Assembly: GCA_030646755.1 (NCBI GenBank)
Contig: JAUSKU010000008.1
Span: 1 to 48,937, forward strand
DNA from: Deltaproteobacteria bacterium
Lineage (GTDB): Bacteria; Desulfobacterota; JAENJC01
Length of the DNA stretch: 48,937 bases
Direction of reading: 5' to 3'
Position 1 is the stretch's first letter. Each line of letters begins with the position of its first letter. The translations under genes and the position numbers were made by a program. Below are positions 24,351-33,515 of the stretch, piece after piece. The notes beneath the pieces were generated by a model. It made no database searches. It saw only the letters and a list, made by a program, of their open reading frames with translations, and was not told where the DNA came from.

Positions 24351-25055
24351 TTATTCGCTCAACATTCCTTCAGATTGGAAGCTGTAATAATTATGTTTAG
24401 TTACAATAATATGGTCAACTACCTGAATACCCAAGAGCTTTGCGGCATCACAAAGTTGATTGGTCAATTTGATGTCGGCTTCTGATGGCTGTGCATCATC
24501 GGCAGGATGATTGTGAACGAAAACTATTCCTGCGGCTCTGTCGGAAATAGCATCAGCAAAAATTTCTCGCGGATGCACCACACTAAAATTGATTGTCCCT
24601 TTGAACACTTCCCGTTTTTCAATCAGGGATGATGCACCTGTCAAGGTGATGGTGATAAAGTGTTCTTGCTTTTTGTCGCGGATGTCTGTCACGAGTGCAA
24701 GTATATCATCTGTGTTACGGATTTTTTTGTCTTCCTTAATTAAATAGCGTTTGGCTAATTCAAATGCAGAAAGAATTTGTCCTGCCTTAGCTTTTCCTAC
24801 GCCTTGTATCTTTGTTAGCTTGTCTAAAGTGATATCCTCTTTTTCGGTTTCAATAACTTTAAGAATGTCGGCTGCAAGTGCCGCAACATCTCTGCCCGGA
24901 AGTCCGCTTCCCAACAAAACCATGAGCAACTCATGGCTGCTCAATGCCTGAACGCCACGAGTGGCAAGCTTTTCACGGGGTTTGTCAATGTCAGGTATGT
25001 CGCTTAGTTTTTTCACAATTAGTCCAATTCCGAATATAGCAGAAAAAAGGGGCAT
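24351..25055 (-). CDS. radC: RadC/JAMM-domain protein linked to the type III system
   Basis: The frame gives 234 residues; family alignments suggest the true start is GTG 25016 (VKKLSDIPDIDKPREKL), 13 codons in. An N-terminal helix-hairpin-helix region (VGKAKAGQILSAFELAKR) is followed by the JAMM metal motif: HNHP (181-184), Ser191 and Asp194, plus upstream Glu. RadC-like proteins occur widely on mobile elements and defence islands; the enzymatic role is unresolved, and the old repair assignment is not supported. Being the first gene before mod suggests a defence association. Confidence 0.85.
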   Translation of the reverse strand: MPLFSAIFGIGLIVKKLSDIPDIDKPREKLATRGVQALSSHELLMVLLGSGLPGRDVAALAADILKVIETEKEDITLDKLTKIQGVGKAKAGQILSAFELAKRYLIKEDKKIRNTDDILALVTDIRDKKQEHFITITLTGASSLIEKREVFKGTINFSVVHPREIFADAISDRAAGIVFVHNHPADDAQPSEADIKLTNQLCDAAKLLGIQVVDHIIVTKHNYYSFQSEGMLSE

Positions 25056-25112
25056 GGAACTGATTTATTACTCTCACTCTCTTCGCGAGTCAACCTTTCT
25101 ATCTATCCCATC

Positions 25113-25134
25113 AGGTGGGCCGTGCCCACCCTAC
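25113..25134. repeat. GTAGGGTGGGC-type palindromic repeat
   Basis: AGGTGGGCCGTGCCCACC followed by CTAC. Relatives are at 30601-30622 and, as a facing pair with changed arms, 33040-33098. Confidence 0.7.
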
Positions 25135-25200
25135 ATCACTTCTGCCAATCATTGAAACAAAGTTCTTGACAGATATCAATCATTCTGTTGTAATTGCAAC

Positions 25201-25253
25201 ACGCCGTGACTGCGTCGATATTAGCAGGATTGGGTTTTTACCCAACACGGCGT
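25201..25253. repeat. Nested inverted repeat between DUF3800 and radC genes
   Basis: Outer arms ACGCCGTG (25201-25208) and CACGGCGT (25246-25253) enclose an inner hairpin TTGGGT-TTTT-ACCCAA (25230-25245). It lies just after the DUF3800 stop. It could be a terminator-like structure, a transposon end or a small structured RNA; the sequence alone does not decide. Confidence 0.5.
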
Positions 25254-25261
25254 CAACTTTT

Positions 25262-26020
25262 TTACCACTTCCCTTTTGGAAATTTGACCAAGCCATAACC
25301 TTCTATCATACCTGTTGATGAGTGACGGAACGCCCCTTTAATCTTGTCGAAGAATCTCTTATCGTTCTTATCTATCCACCTGAAAACAGCGCCTGCAACC
25401 ATATCGGCAAATTGAATCCCGACACTCAAATGGGATGGTGCAATAAATAGTCCTTCAATAAGGTTCTGATAAGTAGAAATATTGCTCTTGCTGGTAGTCA
25501 ATAGCATATGGTGTAACTCTCGGAGCCTTTGATCATCCTTTGGAGCACGATGATCGCAAACAATAATGCCGTTGATCTTTTGTCCAACAGTTCTTTCGAG
25601 ATCCTGTAGGTAATATTGAAACCTCTCCGTCAGTTGCTTATATGAATACCAATACAGATCATCCGCAGTTTTAATATAGTCAAGTTGATATGCAAGTTTG
25701 ACGTTGGTTACCACGCAGATTAGGCGTATTGACTTGTATCTGATTACCGTCTCATAAAGATTAAACCTCAATTCTTCCTTCTGTTCAACACTCAGATGAC
25801 TTAAGTTATGTGTTTTCTGCCCTTCACGCGGCGGAGAAAAACAGCGCCATTTGATTTCACCATCTATATTGAAGTGCTCCTTAAGTCGTTTAAGGTCTGC
25901 TGCCAGCTTCGTCCATATATCTTCAGGTATAACAACCCCGCCTAGGACAAAATACTGCGTTATGCCTTGCTTTTCAGGCGGTGGTGGTGTTCCTGATTCA
26001 TCTACAAACAGAATTTGCAT
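25262..26020 (-). CDS. DUF3800-domain protein
   Basis: From ATG 26020 (252 residues; a TTG lies one codon upstream). The N-terminal FVDESGTPP and the later VCDHRAPKDD and GIQFADMVAGAVFR are the acidic motifs typical of DUF3800, which has an RNase H-like fold. Members are common in mobile and defence islands and in phage-defence contexts; activity here is unknown. It stands between the radC-mod-res operon and toxin-antitoxin genes on the same strand. Confidence 0.75.
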   Translation of the reverse strand: MQILFVDESGTPPPPEKQGITQYFVLGGVVIPEDIWTKLAADLKRLKEHFNIDGEIKWRCFSPPREGQKTHNLSHLSVEQKEELRFNLYETVIRYKSIRLICVVTNVKLAYQLDYIKTADDLYWYSYKQLTERFQYYLQDLERTVGQKINGIIVCDHRAPKDDQRLRELHHMLLTTSKSNISTYQNLIEGLFIAPSHLSVGIQFADMVAGAVFRWIDKNDKRFFDKIKGAFRHSSTGMIEGYGLVKFPKGKW

Positions 26021-26061
26021 CAAATAGTCCTTACACTACACACAAAAAAAAGGGGACAGAT

Positions 26062-26334
26062 TTATTTTAACTCCGCTCCCAGCGTTGCTTTGCCGCCCTT
26101 AACATCCCCTGTTCCTTGGTAGCTATGCCTTTCTTTTTCTATCTCTTTAAAAGTGGAATCAATAGAGGGGTCATCAGCCCACGCTCCGCAGAGCTTCTTT
26201 GCAAGACCTCTCTGATCTTCTGTGCCTATTTCTCTTTCAATGCTTACTTTCACCCTCGTTCCTTCAGGAATATGCACCCATTCAGGCAGCTTGATAGCGT
26301 GCTTTTCTATTTCACTCCTTAATGTAATTGTCAT
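26062..26334 (-). CDS. Antitoxin-like protein without visible toxin partner
   Basis: The 90-residue product begins behind AAAGGAGGACATTT. The N-terminal part (IKLPEWVHIPEGTRVKVSIERE) is like the AF2212/AbrB-like DNA-binding antitoxins, and the middle (KKLCGAWADDPSIDSTFKEI) is typical of the toxin-binding part of VapB-type partners. The last about 17 residues (GDVKGGKATLGAELK) look unrelated and run into repeat sequence (GGGGACAGATTTATTTT near 26053-26069). The expected PIN toxin after it is missing; the DUF3800 gene follows. An orphan or truncated module is likely. Confidence 0.6.
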   Translation of the reverse strand: MTITLRSEIEKHAIKLPEWVHIPEGTRVKVSIEREIGTEDQRGLAKKLCGAWADDPSIDSTFKEIEKERHSYQGTGDVKGGKATLGAELK

Positions 26335-26367
26335 AAATGTCCTCCTTTGTAGATAAATGGGATAAAT

Positions 26368-26385
26368 GGGGACGCAACCCTTTTC
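26368..26385. repeat. Short GGGGACGCAACCC repeat
   Basis: GGGGACGCAACCCTTTTC also occurs at 32408-32425, where it supplies the stop codon of a VapC gene. Both copies border toxin genes. Confidence 0.6.
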
Positions 26386-26429
26386 CTTTCGATCCCTTCT
26401 AATCTACCTTGCAGAAATTCGGTGACGCC

Positions 26430-26759
26430 TTACCTAATTCTCCTGCTTTTTTCTTTATTCGATGCCAGCTTACACAGGATCAACTGATTGATAATCTTTT
26501 GCCTCAATAACCCTTCCGGCATCCTCACAAAACGTGAGTAGGAGAATACAAACTCGATTATTTTGGTCTGAAGTGAGCTTGAAAATTTGAGCTTTGGATA
26601 GGATACAACTCTTTTGATTTCTTCAAATATCTCAGTCGTAATAAAGTTGGCAAGGTCGCCTTTTTCCAGGAGGTTTAAAACCTCCTCCGGCTTACCATCC
26701 CAACCAAAACCTGAGATAAAGACGTTAGTGTCAATGACTACTTTTGCGATCTTGCCCAC
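26430..26759 (-). pseudogene. Truncated PIN-domain toxin
   Basis: The first about 80 residues (VVIDTNVFISGFGWDGKPEEVLNLL..., Asp10) match PIN-family toxins of the 'putative toxin component' group. After MPEG the frame gives basic, unrelated sequence and stops at 109 residues. Usual proteins continue with a second acidic cluster (D..D in DPDDN-like and SGDKHL-like motifs), which is absent. A frameshift or recombination has removed the catalytic second half. It overlaps its antitoxin gene by 22 bases. Confidence 0.65.
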
Positions 26760-26965
26760 TTTATCGCTTCCTCCACGGTCTCTCTCTTTACTCCCTCTTT
26801 TTTTACCACGGAAGACGTTTCTTTCGCAATCTCTCTCAGGGACGGCGGAGTATAAAGCTTTTCCTTAAAAAGGCTGTCGATTACCTTTTTTAAGGCCTTT
26901 GGCGGAAACTGGGACAGAGCGGTTATAACCTGTCTTTCAGTAAGTTCAATTGTCGGATTACTCAT
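26738..26965 (-). CDS. Small antitoxin paired with the PIN fragment
   Basis: 75 residues behind GAAGGCAAT. The N-terminal half (TERQVITALSQFPPKALKKVIDSLF) is helical, and the C-terminal half has TPPSLREIAKETSSVVKKEG followed by a basic/acidic helix, as in antitoxins that precede PIN toxins. Position, size and overlap support the assignment; the family is not named precisely. Confidence 0.6.
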   Translation of the reverse strand: MSNPTIELTERQVITALSQFPPKALKKVIDSLFKEKLYTPPSLREIAKETSSVVKKEGVKRETVEEAIKWARSQK

Positions 26966-27084
26966 ATTGCCTTCACCTCCAGCTTGAGAATTAAGGCATC
27001 AGATTACAATATTTTACCAACTTAGTAAATAGTCGAAAACCCAGAGGCCAACCCCCGTCATTGGCTCCACCTCCGCTTTTTGTC

Positions 27085-28452
27085 TCAGTCCTCTATCTCT
27101 TTTATCCTCTTCTTCACCTGTTTCAGGGCGGTCCCGCCTGTAATATCTCTGCTGTTCACGGACTTCTCAACGGTTATATAATCAAATATATCCTTTTCAA
27201 ATGCCTTGGAGAACTTCTGAAATTCTTTCAACGTAAGGTCGTAAAGCTCTTTCCCCTTTTCGATGCAGTACCTTACGCACTTCCCGACGATCTCATGGGC
27301 GTCCCTGAACGGGATTCCTTTTCTTACGAGGTAATCCGCCATGTCTGTTGCAGTGGAGAAGCCGCCTCCGGCTGCCTTGAGCATCTTATCCTTTTTAACT
27401 TTTATTCCCGGAAGCATCTCTGAAAATGCCCTGAGACAATCCTTTACCGTATCAACCGCGTCGAACACCGGCTCCTTGTCCTCCTGCATATCCTTGTTGT
27501 AGGCGAGCGGGAGCCCCTTCATTGTGGTCAGTAGAGATATAAGATCTCCGTACACCCTTCCGGTCTTTCCCCTCACCAGCTCTGGGACATCAGGGTTCTT
27601 CTTCTGGGGCATGATGGATGAGCCTGTGCAGAAGGCGTCGGGAAGCTCTATGAAATCAAACTCCGATGACGACCAGAGGACAAGCTCCTCGGCAAACCTT
27701 GACAGGTGCATCATTATAATTGAGGAAGCAGAAAGGAACTCTATGGAGAAGTCCCTGTCGCTGACGGAATCAATGGAGTTCCTTGTAACCCCCTCAAATC
27801 CCAGGTCCTTTGCCACCATCTCCCTGTCTATAGGGAATGTGGTACCTGCAAGAGCCCCTGCGCCAAGAGGCAATATGTTTAATCTTTTTAGGCAGTCCTC
27901 AAGCCTACCCTTGTCCCTCTCCAGCATCTCGTAATAAGCCAGCATATGATGTGAAAAGAGGACAGGCTGTGCCCTCTGGAGATGGGTATACCCAGGCATT
28001 ATGACATCTATGTTCTTCTTGGCGATGGTCACCAGAGAATCCTGAAGCCTCTCTAAATAATCATATATCCCCTGTATCTCTTCCCTGAGATATAGCCTTA
28101 TATCCAGGGCGACCTGATCGTTCCTGCTCCTTGCCGTGTGGAGCTTCCTTCCAGCATCCCCGATCCTCTCTATGAGCCTCTTTTCAATGTTCATGTGTAT
28201 GTCCTCAAGCTCAGTGAGGAACTCGAAGTTGTCGCTCTCTATGTCATTAAGTATCTCTTGAAGGCCCTTGATTATCTTCTTTGCCTCTCCCTTTGTGATG
28301 ATCCCCTGATCACCAAGCATGATGGCGTGAGCAATAGAACCGATGATGTCCTGCCTGTAAAGGCGCTTGTCAAACGGGATGGAGGCGGTGAACTCCTCAA
28401 CAAACTGATTTGTGTCCTCGGTAAACCTTCCTGACCAGGGTTTTGATTTCAT
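27085..28452 (-). CDS. argH: Argininosuccinate lyase
   Basis: This 455-residue enzyme cleaves argininosuccinate to arginine and fumarate. Motifs: WSGRFTEDT at the N-terminus, [11 protein letters not shown] (about 105-115), the catalytic His region [10 protein letters not shown], and the signature loop [12 protein letters not shown] (about 277-288). Length is normal. It starts one base after the argG stop. The next native gene downstream should be the lipoprotein/lysA pair, but about 7.4 kb of defence genes intervenes. Confidence 0.97.
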   Translation of the reverse strand: MKSKPWSGRFTEDTNQFVEEFTASIPFDKRLYRQDIIGSIAHAIMLGDQGIITKGEAKKIIKGLQEILNDIESDNFEFLTELEDIHMNIEKRLIERIGDAGRKLHTARSRNDQVALDIRLYLREEIQGIYDYLERLQDSLVTIAKKNIDVIMPGYTHLQRAQPVLFSHHMLAYYEMLERDKGRLEDCLKRLNILPLGAGALAGTTFPIDREMVAKDLGFEGVTRNSIDSVSDRDFSIEFLSASSIIMMHLSRFAEELVLWSSSEFDFIELPDAFCTGSSIMPQKKNPDVPELVRGKTGRVYGDLISLLTTMKGLPLAYNKDMQEDKEPVFDAVDTVKDCLRAFSEMLPGIKVKKDKMLKAAGGGFSTATDMADYLVRKGIPFRDAHEIVGKCVRYCIEKGKELYDLTLKEFQKFSKAFEKDIFDYITVEKSVNSRDITGGTALKQVKKRIKEIED

Positions 28453-28453
28453 A

Positions 28454-29662
28454 TTATTTCTTCTCCAACATTGCTCTGATTCTCAGCCTCAGCGCATTCA
28501 GCCTTATGAACCCTTCCGCATCCTTCTGGTTATATAGCCCTTTGTCGTCCTCAAATGTTGCTATATCTGGCCTGTAAAGGGATTTTCTAGACTTCCTCCC
28601 AACGACCTGGCAGTTCCCCTTGTAAAGCTTAAGCCTCGCTGTACCTGTTACGTTCCTCTGAGTCTCATCAATCATGCCCTGCATCATCTCTCTCTCAGGG
28701 GCGAACCAGTAACCGTAATAAACAAGCTCCGCGTAACGGGGTATCAGAGAATCCCTTAAATGAAGTACCTCCCTGTCCAGGGTGAGAGATTCAACAGCCC
28801 TGTGGGCGGCATGTAGTATCGTCCCTCCGGGGGTTTCATAAACGCCTCTGGACTTCATCCCTACATACCTGTTTTCCACAAGGTCAACGCGCCCTATCCC
28901 ATTCTCTCCTCCAAGCCTGTTGGCCATGGACAGGACCCCTGCCGGCGACATTTTCCTGCCGTCAATGGTTGTTGGGTTCCCGTTCTCATACTCGATCTCT
29001 ATGTATGTAGGTTTGTCCGGCGCCTTCTCAACCGGAACAGCCATGGTGTACATGTCGTCTGTTGATTCCATCCACGGGTCCTCAAGGATCCCTCCCTCAT
29101 AACTTATATGAAGAAGGTTTCTGTCTGTGCTGAACGGTTTGGATTTTGTGGCAGTAACAGGGATTCCACGTTTTTCAGCGTAGTCTATAAGAGACTGCCT
29201 TGAAGTAAACTCCCACTCTCTCCACGGCGCTATTATCTTTATGTTAGGGTTTAAGGCATAGTAGGTAAGTTCAAACCTTACCTGGTCATTCCCTTTTCCT
29301 GTGGCTCCGTGAGAAACTGCGTCAGCCCCCTCCCTCTCGGCTATCTCTATCTGCTTTTTTGCAATCAGAGGCCTTGCTATGGATGTCCCCAGGAGATAGC
29401 TCCCCTCATATACGGCATTGGCCCTGAGCATCGGGAATACATACTCCTTTACAAACTCCAGCTGCAAATCTTCTATGTAAATCTTTGACGCCCCTGTCTT
29501 TATCGCCTTTTCTTTGAGCGGCGCAAGTTCCTCCCCCTGCCCCAGGTCTGCGGCGAATGCCACTACCTCGCAGCCGTAGTTCTCGATAAGCCACGATATT
29601 ATGACAGATGTATCAAGCCCGCCGGAATAGGCAAGGACTACCTTTTTTACGTTTCCTTTCAC
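28454..29662 (-). CDS. argG: Argininosuccinate synthase
   Basis: This 402-residue enzyme joins citrulline and aspartate using ATP. It has the PP-loop AYSGGLDTS (10-18), the citrulline/aspartate-binding segments [15 protein letters not shown] and [10 protein letters not shown], and a C-terminal synthetase multifunctional region ([23 protein letters not shown]). It overlaps argF by four bases and is nearly contiguous with argH. Confidence 0.97.
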   Translation of the reverse strand: MKGNVKKVVLAYSGGLDTSVIISWLIENYGCEVVAFAADLGQGEELAPLKEKAIKTGASKIYIEDLQLEFVKEYVFPMLRANAVYEGSYLLGTSIARPLIAKKQIEIAEREGADAVSHGATGKGNDQVRFELTYYALNPNIKIIAPWREWEFTSRQSLIDYAEKRGIPVTATKSKPFSTDRNLLHISYEGGILEDPWMESTDDMYTMAVPVEKAPDKPTYIEIEYENGNPTTIDGRKMSPAGVLSMANRLGGENGIGRVDLVENRYVGMKSRGVYETPGGTILHAAHRAVESLTLDREVLHLRDSLIPRYAELVYYGYWFAPEREMMQGMIDETQRNVTGTARLKLYKGNCQVVGRKSRKSLYRPDIATFEDDKGLYNQKDAEGFIRLNALRLRIRAMLEKK

Positions 29663-30579
29663 TTCTTACCTCCCATCAATTTTTCCATTATTGCCTTCTG
29701 CACGTGCAGCCTGTTCTCTGCCTGGTCCCATACAGCGGAGTTGGGACCTTCAATGACATCTTCCGTTATCTCCTCTCCCCTGTGGGCAGGGAGGCAGTGG
29801 AGCACAGAAGCGTCCTTCTTGGCGACCTTCATCAGTTCTTTATTCACCTGATAACCCTTAAAGGCTTTTTCCCTCTGCTCTTTTTCAACCTCCTGCCCCA
29901 TGGAGGCCCATACATCGGTGTTTATTACATCCGCATCCCTGGCGGCATCCATAGGATCAGAGGTCAATCTTATCTTTCCAGTTGCGATCTTATGGGCATC
30001 TCCGAGGATTTCAGGATCAGGGGTGTACCCCTTGGGGCAGGCAAGGGTCAGGTCAAAACCTAACTTACCGGCGGCCTCTATCCACGAATTGGCCATGTTA
30101 TTCCCGTCACCTATCCAGGCCACCTTCAGTCCCTCATATCCACCCTTCTTCTCAATTATGGTCAGGAGGTCAGCCATTATCTGGCAAGGGTGCAGGAGGT
30201 CTGTAAGGCCGTTTATCACAGGAATCGTCGCGTATCTGGCCAGCTCTTCGACCATCTCCTGACTGAAGGTCCTTATCATGATCCCGTCCACGTAACGGGA
30301 AAGGACCCTGGCAGTGTCTTTTACAGGCTCTCCCCTCCCTATCTGCGTCTCGCGTGGGCTCATGAATATGGCATGCCCTCCAAGCTGGAACATCCCCACC
30401 TCAAAAGAAACCCTTGTCCTCGTGGATGATTTCTCGAATATCATGGCAAGGGCCTTCCCCTGCAAAGGGTGGTGAACCATCCCCTTTTTTTGCATCTCCT
30501 TTAGCTCAGATGCCCTTCTCAAAAGGGAATCGAGCTCTTCCTTGCTATATTCTTTAAATGACAGAAAATCACGTTTCAT
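29659..30579 (-). CDS. argF: Ornithine carbamoyltransferase
   Basis: I choose ATG 30579 (306 residues, after AAAGGATAGTATA); the 15 upstream codons come from a GTAGGGTGGGC repeat. Motifs: carbamoyl-phosphate binding [10 protein letters not shown] (about 47-56), HPCQIMADL (about 134-142), and the ornithine-binding [10 protein letters not shown] (about 264-273). It makes citrulline from ornithine. Its upstream neighbour is now a toxin-antitoxin pair, not argD. Confidence 0.95.
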   Translation of the reverse strand: MKRDFLSFKEYSKEELDSLLRRASELKEMQKKGMVHHPLQGKALAMIFEKSSTRTRVSFEVGMFQLGGHAIFMSPRETQIGRGEPVKDTARVLSRYVDGIMIRTFSQEMVEELARYATIPVINGLTDLLHPCQIMADLLTIIEKKGGYEGLKVAWIGDGNNMANSWIEAAGKLGFDLTLACPKGYTPDPEILGDAHKIATGKIRLTSDPMDAARDADVINTDVWASMGQEVEKEQREKAFKGYQVNKELMKVAKKDASVLHCLPAHRGEEITEDVIEGPNSAVWDQAENRLHVQKAIMEKLMGGKK

Positions 30580-30600
30580 TATACTATCCTTTGAAATCAT

Positions 30601-30622
30601 GGTAGGGTGGGCTGCGCCCACC
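30601..30622. repeat. GTAGGGTGGGC-type palindromic repeat
   Basis: GGTAGGGTGGGCTGCGCCCACC, member of the family at 25113-25134, placed between argF and the TumE-like gene. Confidence 0.75.
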
Positions 30623-30631
30623 AATGATGCA

Positions 30632-30982
30632 TTACAAAAGCATTTCCCTGTCCAGTAATTCTTGAACCTCCATCAAAAACTCTTTCACGCTCACCTTCTT
30701 GGAACCATCTGCCGAAAAATCATGTCCTAAAGGGTCTTCAAATGAATGCCTGTGCCATTTTCCTTCTATGGCGTCTCTTCCGTATATCCTCTGTCCTTTA
30801 TTGACAAGGACATATCCAACAGTATCATTTTCTACATTGACATAGACCTGAACAAACAAATCTTCTTCGATTACAAGCCTGTATTTTACTGTATGCCCTG
30901 TCTCATCCACCCTCACAACTCTTTTGACAAAAGGAAAACCTAAAGAAGCCTTTTCAATTTCTGAGATTACCTTCTGAAGCAT
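30632..30982 (-). CDS. Putative toxin of a TumE/DUF6516-like type
   Basis: The product is 116 residues. The core (VKYRLVIEEDLFVQVYVNVENDTVGYVLVN, then GRDAIEGKWHRHSFEDPLGHDF) resembles DUF6516/TumE-type proteins, known as toxins with a helix-turn-helix partner. It starts with a TGATG one-base overlap with the upstream gene, the usual antitoxin-toxin coupling. The family call is from memory of motif style, hence moderate confidence; no catalytic residue can be named. Confidence 0.5.
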   Translation of the reverse strand: MLQKVISEIEKASLGFPFVKRVVRVDETGHTVKYRLVIEEDLFVQVYVNVENDTVGYVLVNKGQRIYGRDAIEGKWHRHSFEDPLGHDFSADGSKKVSVKEFLMEVQELLDREMLL

Positions 30983-31293
30983 CAGGCCTTCCTTAACTGC
31001 TTAATCTCCGCCGCTACCGTTTTTATACCGTCTTCCGAGGATTCCCATTCCCATAGGTCATTCTCAACCTCGAAAGAATAACCTTTTTTTTCTACAATGC
31101 CCTTCTTCTTAAACTCTTTAAGTGAAAGCCCGTATTTCTTTTCGAGACTTCTAACGGTCAGTTCGTATCTGTTAAGCCGCCGTATAAGCTCATTTCCAAG
31201 GACATGCTTGACCTTGCTGTTGATGTCGCCTTCCGTCTCGATTGTATTAAAAATATCAACCAACGAGCGTGAGATTGTTAATGCACCTGCCAT
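30982..31293 (-). CDS. Putative antitoxin partner
   Basis: From ATG 31293 (103 residues), chosen because GGAGGTGGCTTT precedes it; an upstream in-frame start would add an uninformative 23 residues. It is mostly helical with EWRN-type charged patches: RRLNRYELTVRSLEKKYGLSLKEFKKKGIVEKKG and a C-terminal acidic segment. No named family, but gene size, position and coupling to the next gene indicate an antitoxin. Confidence 0.5.
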   Translation of the reverse strand: MAGALTISRSLVDIFNTIETEGDINSKVKHVLGNELIRRLNRYELTVRSLEKKYGLSLKEFKKKGIVEKKGYSFEVENDLWEWESSEDGIKTVAAEIKQLRKA

Positions 31294-31419
31294 AAAGCCA
31301 CCTCCGTCTATTACCCTCGACCCTCTGTACAAGGTCTTTAAATCTCTGCACGATTTTATCATGCATCCTCAAGCCAATGGCGTATAATAATTGGGCTGCT
31401 CAGTTGTTCCAATGTAGGG

Positions 31420-32313
31420 TTATAGGTTATTAAACCAGTCATTTTTTATTTCTATCGTCTCGGTCATCTTCGTGTCCACGCCAAGTTTTAATTCTTTTAA
31501 TTTATCGCACAATAGTTCCCCGTCAATTAAATCAATCGGTGGTGCTCCGTCTCTTGTAGCTTCTTTCGTAGCTTCTCTTGTAAATGTTCCTGTTGTAATA
31601 AAAAGTCCTTTATCAGCACGCCCTTGCATTGCTCCTCTAAAATCCCTTATTTGGCTTGGTGTTACAGAACCTTTGTAACGCTTGCATTGAAAGATAACAT
31701 GAAAACTAAGAAAGCCACTAATTCTCACGATGCCTTTTCCGTCAATTCCTCCATCTCCTGTTTTGCCTGTAACTTCCACTTGGAAAAAGCCGCTTTCCCT
31801 TAATATTCTTTGTGCAAGTCTTTCAAATGCTGAAGGGGAGATGTTATAAAGAGTATTGAGTAAGTGTTGTTTCCATTCTTCGCTTTTTTCAATCTCTTCC
31901 GTAACTTCTTTTTCGACTTCTTTCTCTGTCTGCGTAGTTGTCGCGGTCTTGGCTTTTTGTTCAGATGGTCGTGTTTGTTCCCTAACAGTTCGTTTTATTT
32001 CGTCAGGGTCAAGGGTCTTAACATCAATGTCCGCTTTTGATAAAGCCCAAATTCCACGTGAAGAATTCTCAAGCAGTCCATACTTTTTGAGATAAGTCCT
32101 ACTCCAGGCAAGTCGATAATCAACTTCATTGACAGCTCCGTCTACTCCATGCGGGATTTGCAAAATATCGTCTGTGAGTTCTGCGATTTCATAAACCTTG
32201 CTGTTTATTTCTTCAACTGTCCCCGAACCACCCAATTGTAAAAGTGCTTGAATTGTCGGAATGAGGAGTTCGTCAAAGGTCGGAAGGTTTGAATTTTGTC
32301 GTTTTCTTACCAT
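31420..32313 (-). CDS. mrr: Mrr-like type IV restriction endonuclease
   Basis: This 297-residue protein has the Mrr N-terminal winged-helix domain (FDELLIPTIQALLQLGG..., about 10-90), a charged linker (about 105-150) and the Mrr catalytic domain. Catalytic residues are in GDGGIDGKG (about 187-195) and FQCKRYKG (about 208-215), the PD-(D/E)XK fold. Such enzymes cut modified DNA. It may not coexist freely with all methylases, which makes the linked type III Mod of interest. Confidence 0.9.
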   Translation of the reverse strand: MVRKRQNSNLPTFDELLIPTIQALLQLGGSGTVEEINSKVYEIAELTDDILQIPHGVDGAVNEVDYRLAWSRTYLKKYGLLENSSRGIWALSKADIDVKTLDPDEIKRTVREQTRPSEQKAKTATTTQTEKEVEKEVTEEIEKSEEWKQHLLNTLYNISPSAFERLAQRILRESGFFQVEVTGKTGDGGIDGKGIVRISGFLSFHVIFQCKRYKGSVTPSQIRDFRGAMQGRADKGLFITTGTFTREATKEATRDGAPPIDLIDGELLCDKLKELKLGVDTKMTETIEIKNDWFNNL

Positions 32314-32423
32314 TAAACTTTCCTATCGTTAGAGTTAGCATTGTCGTTAAAAAAAATGTCTTTAACATATTTAAGCGAGGACCTCAACCCCCGTCCTCTG
32401 GGAAAAAGGGGACGCAACCCTTT

Positions 32424-32879
32424 TCATGCTGTGATCTCTGCCAGTTTCACAGGATCACTCGTATACTGCACGCGTCTTCTCTTATCAACCCCTATTTTAA
32501 ACCCCTTTATTCTCCTGAAATGCTTCTCGTTATCCGTAACAACAGCAAGTCCTTTGTTCATTGCAGTCGCCGCAATAAGAATATCGGCATCTTCGACTAA
32601 CTTTCCCTCGCGTTTCAGATTCACATATATATCAGCAGCCTTTACTATCACTGGTCTTTCCAGTTCCTCAACTTCGCAGTCATTTATAAATTTGTCAAAT
32701 GCTTGGAGCTTCTTTTTGCTTCCCAGATCCTTTAGTCCTCTCAGTATCTCATAATACGAAAGAATGCTTATAGTAAGACTTTCATGTTCATTTAGATATT
32801 GTTCAACCCGTTCAACGACGGTATTATTCCCCTTCAGAAATGCAGTAATAATGTTGGTATCCAGGAGGGCCTTCTTCAT
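32424..32879 (-). CDS. vapC: VapC-type PIN toxin
   Basis: This 151-residue protein has all PIN residues: Asp7 (LLDTNIITAFL), Glu44 (YYEILRG), Asp97/Asp99 (EDADILIAATA) and Asp116 (VVTDNEKHF). VapC enzymes cut tRNA or rRNA under stress. The last about 20 residues (after FKIGVDKRR) look like an extension, and its TGA stop lies in the GGGGACGCAACCC-type repeat at 32408-32425. It overlaps the antitoxin gene by ATGA. Confidence 0.85.
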   Translation of the reverse strand: MKKALLDTNIITAFLKGNNTVVERVEQYLNEHESLTISILSYYEILRGLKDLGSKKKLQAFDKFINDCEVEELERPVIVKAADIYVNLKREGKLVEDADILIAATAMNKGLAVVTDNEKHFRRIKGFKIGVDKRRRVQYTSDPVKLAEITA

Positions 32880-33055
32880 ATCTTAATCTTCCTGCCACCA
32901 AACAGGCTCTTTCTCGCTATCGCTTCATCGAAAACATTTGATTCCTCGTCCGTCAAATCTCTCAACATCCCGGCATATTGCAAAATGCCTTCTCTCTTCC
33001 CCTTCACCTTCTTTTCAATAATCTCTTCTTTAATCAGTTGTAGGGTGCGTCCCAC
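32876..33055 (-). pseudogene. 5'-truncated VapB-type antitoxin
   Basis: The frame in the correct register ends at TGA 32876-32878 overlapping the vapC ATG. The C-terminal part, LRDLTDEESNVFDEAIARKSLFGGRKIKI in meaning (acidic helix then basic end), fits the toxin-neutralising tail of VapB. The N-terminal DNA-binding portion is missing: upstream sequence is the inverted repeat pair at 33040-33098, and the only available start is a GTG at 33055 inside that repeat. The antitoxin might still be made from it, since loss of antitoxin would be lethal with an active toxin. Confidence 0.55.
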
Positions 33056-33098
33056 GCACCAAATGAATCTATGTAATGGTGCGTGGGACGCACCCTAC
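33040..33098. repeat. Facing pair of palindromic repeats (BIME-like)
   Basis: GTAGGGTGCGTCCCACGCACC (33040-33060) and its reverse complement (33078-33098) enclose 17 bases. This is a variant of the family at 25113 and 30601. It interrupts the antitoxin gene. Confidence 0.85.
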
Positions 33099-33134
33099 GA
33101 AACTGCTTAATTTGGAAGTCCTTTCAAGGTGCTA

Positions 33135-33515
33135 TTATCGATTTTTGACCACTATATTCCAAGAAGGTTCCTTCGGAGGTTCACCTTCTCCTTCCGCTAC
33201 CAAATCTTTAATAGTTAAATCTCGCAGATCGCTCCAAATATCAGGTAAAGCAGCTATAGCTGCTTCTTGTGACGCTTCAAGCGAGTCTTCAATCCCTTCT
33301 CTGCCTTTCTTCAAGTCAAATGCCACTGTTGACCACTTCCATCCCTCATCAGTATGATTAATCTGTAAAGTGATACTGCATCGCCTACCGCCTGGGAAAT
33401 AACGGCCAACGTTCAGTGCCGACACAGTAGCTCTTTGATAATTACCATCCCCTTTTTCCCATCGTATTTGTGACACAAACTTACCTATCGTGCTGCTTTC
33501 TTTGTTTCGGGTCAT
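33135..33515 (-). CDS. Hypothetical protein in the toxin-antitoxin segment
   Basis: 126 residues starting after a strong AGGAGGAGAAAACA site. The sequence is rich in small and charged residues, with RWEKGDGNYQRATVSALNVGRYF, a beta-strand-like stretch CSITLQINHTDEGWKWSTVAFDL and a C-terminal acidic/proline end. No transmembrane region, signal or known motif is visible. I cannot name a family. Its neighbourhood suggests a defence or toxin-antitoxin link, but nothing in the protein shows it. Confidence 0.6.
   Translation of the reverse strand: MTRNKESSTIGKFVSQIRWEKGDGNYQRATVSALNVGRYFPGGRRCSITLQINHTDEGWKWSTVAFDLKKGREGIEDSLEASQEAAIAALPDIWSDLRDLTIKDLVAEGEGEPPKEPSWNIVVKNR

Noticed and set aside
30580..30624. 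Upstream start for argF
   Set aside because: The codons are repeat-derived, and a ribosome site precedes ATG 30579.
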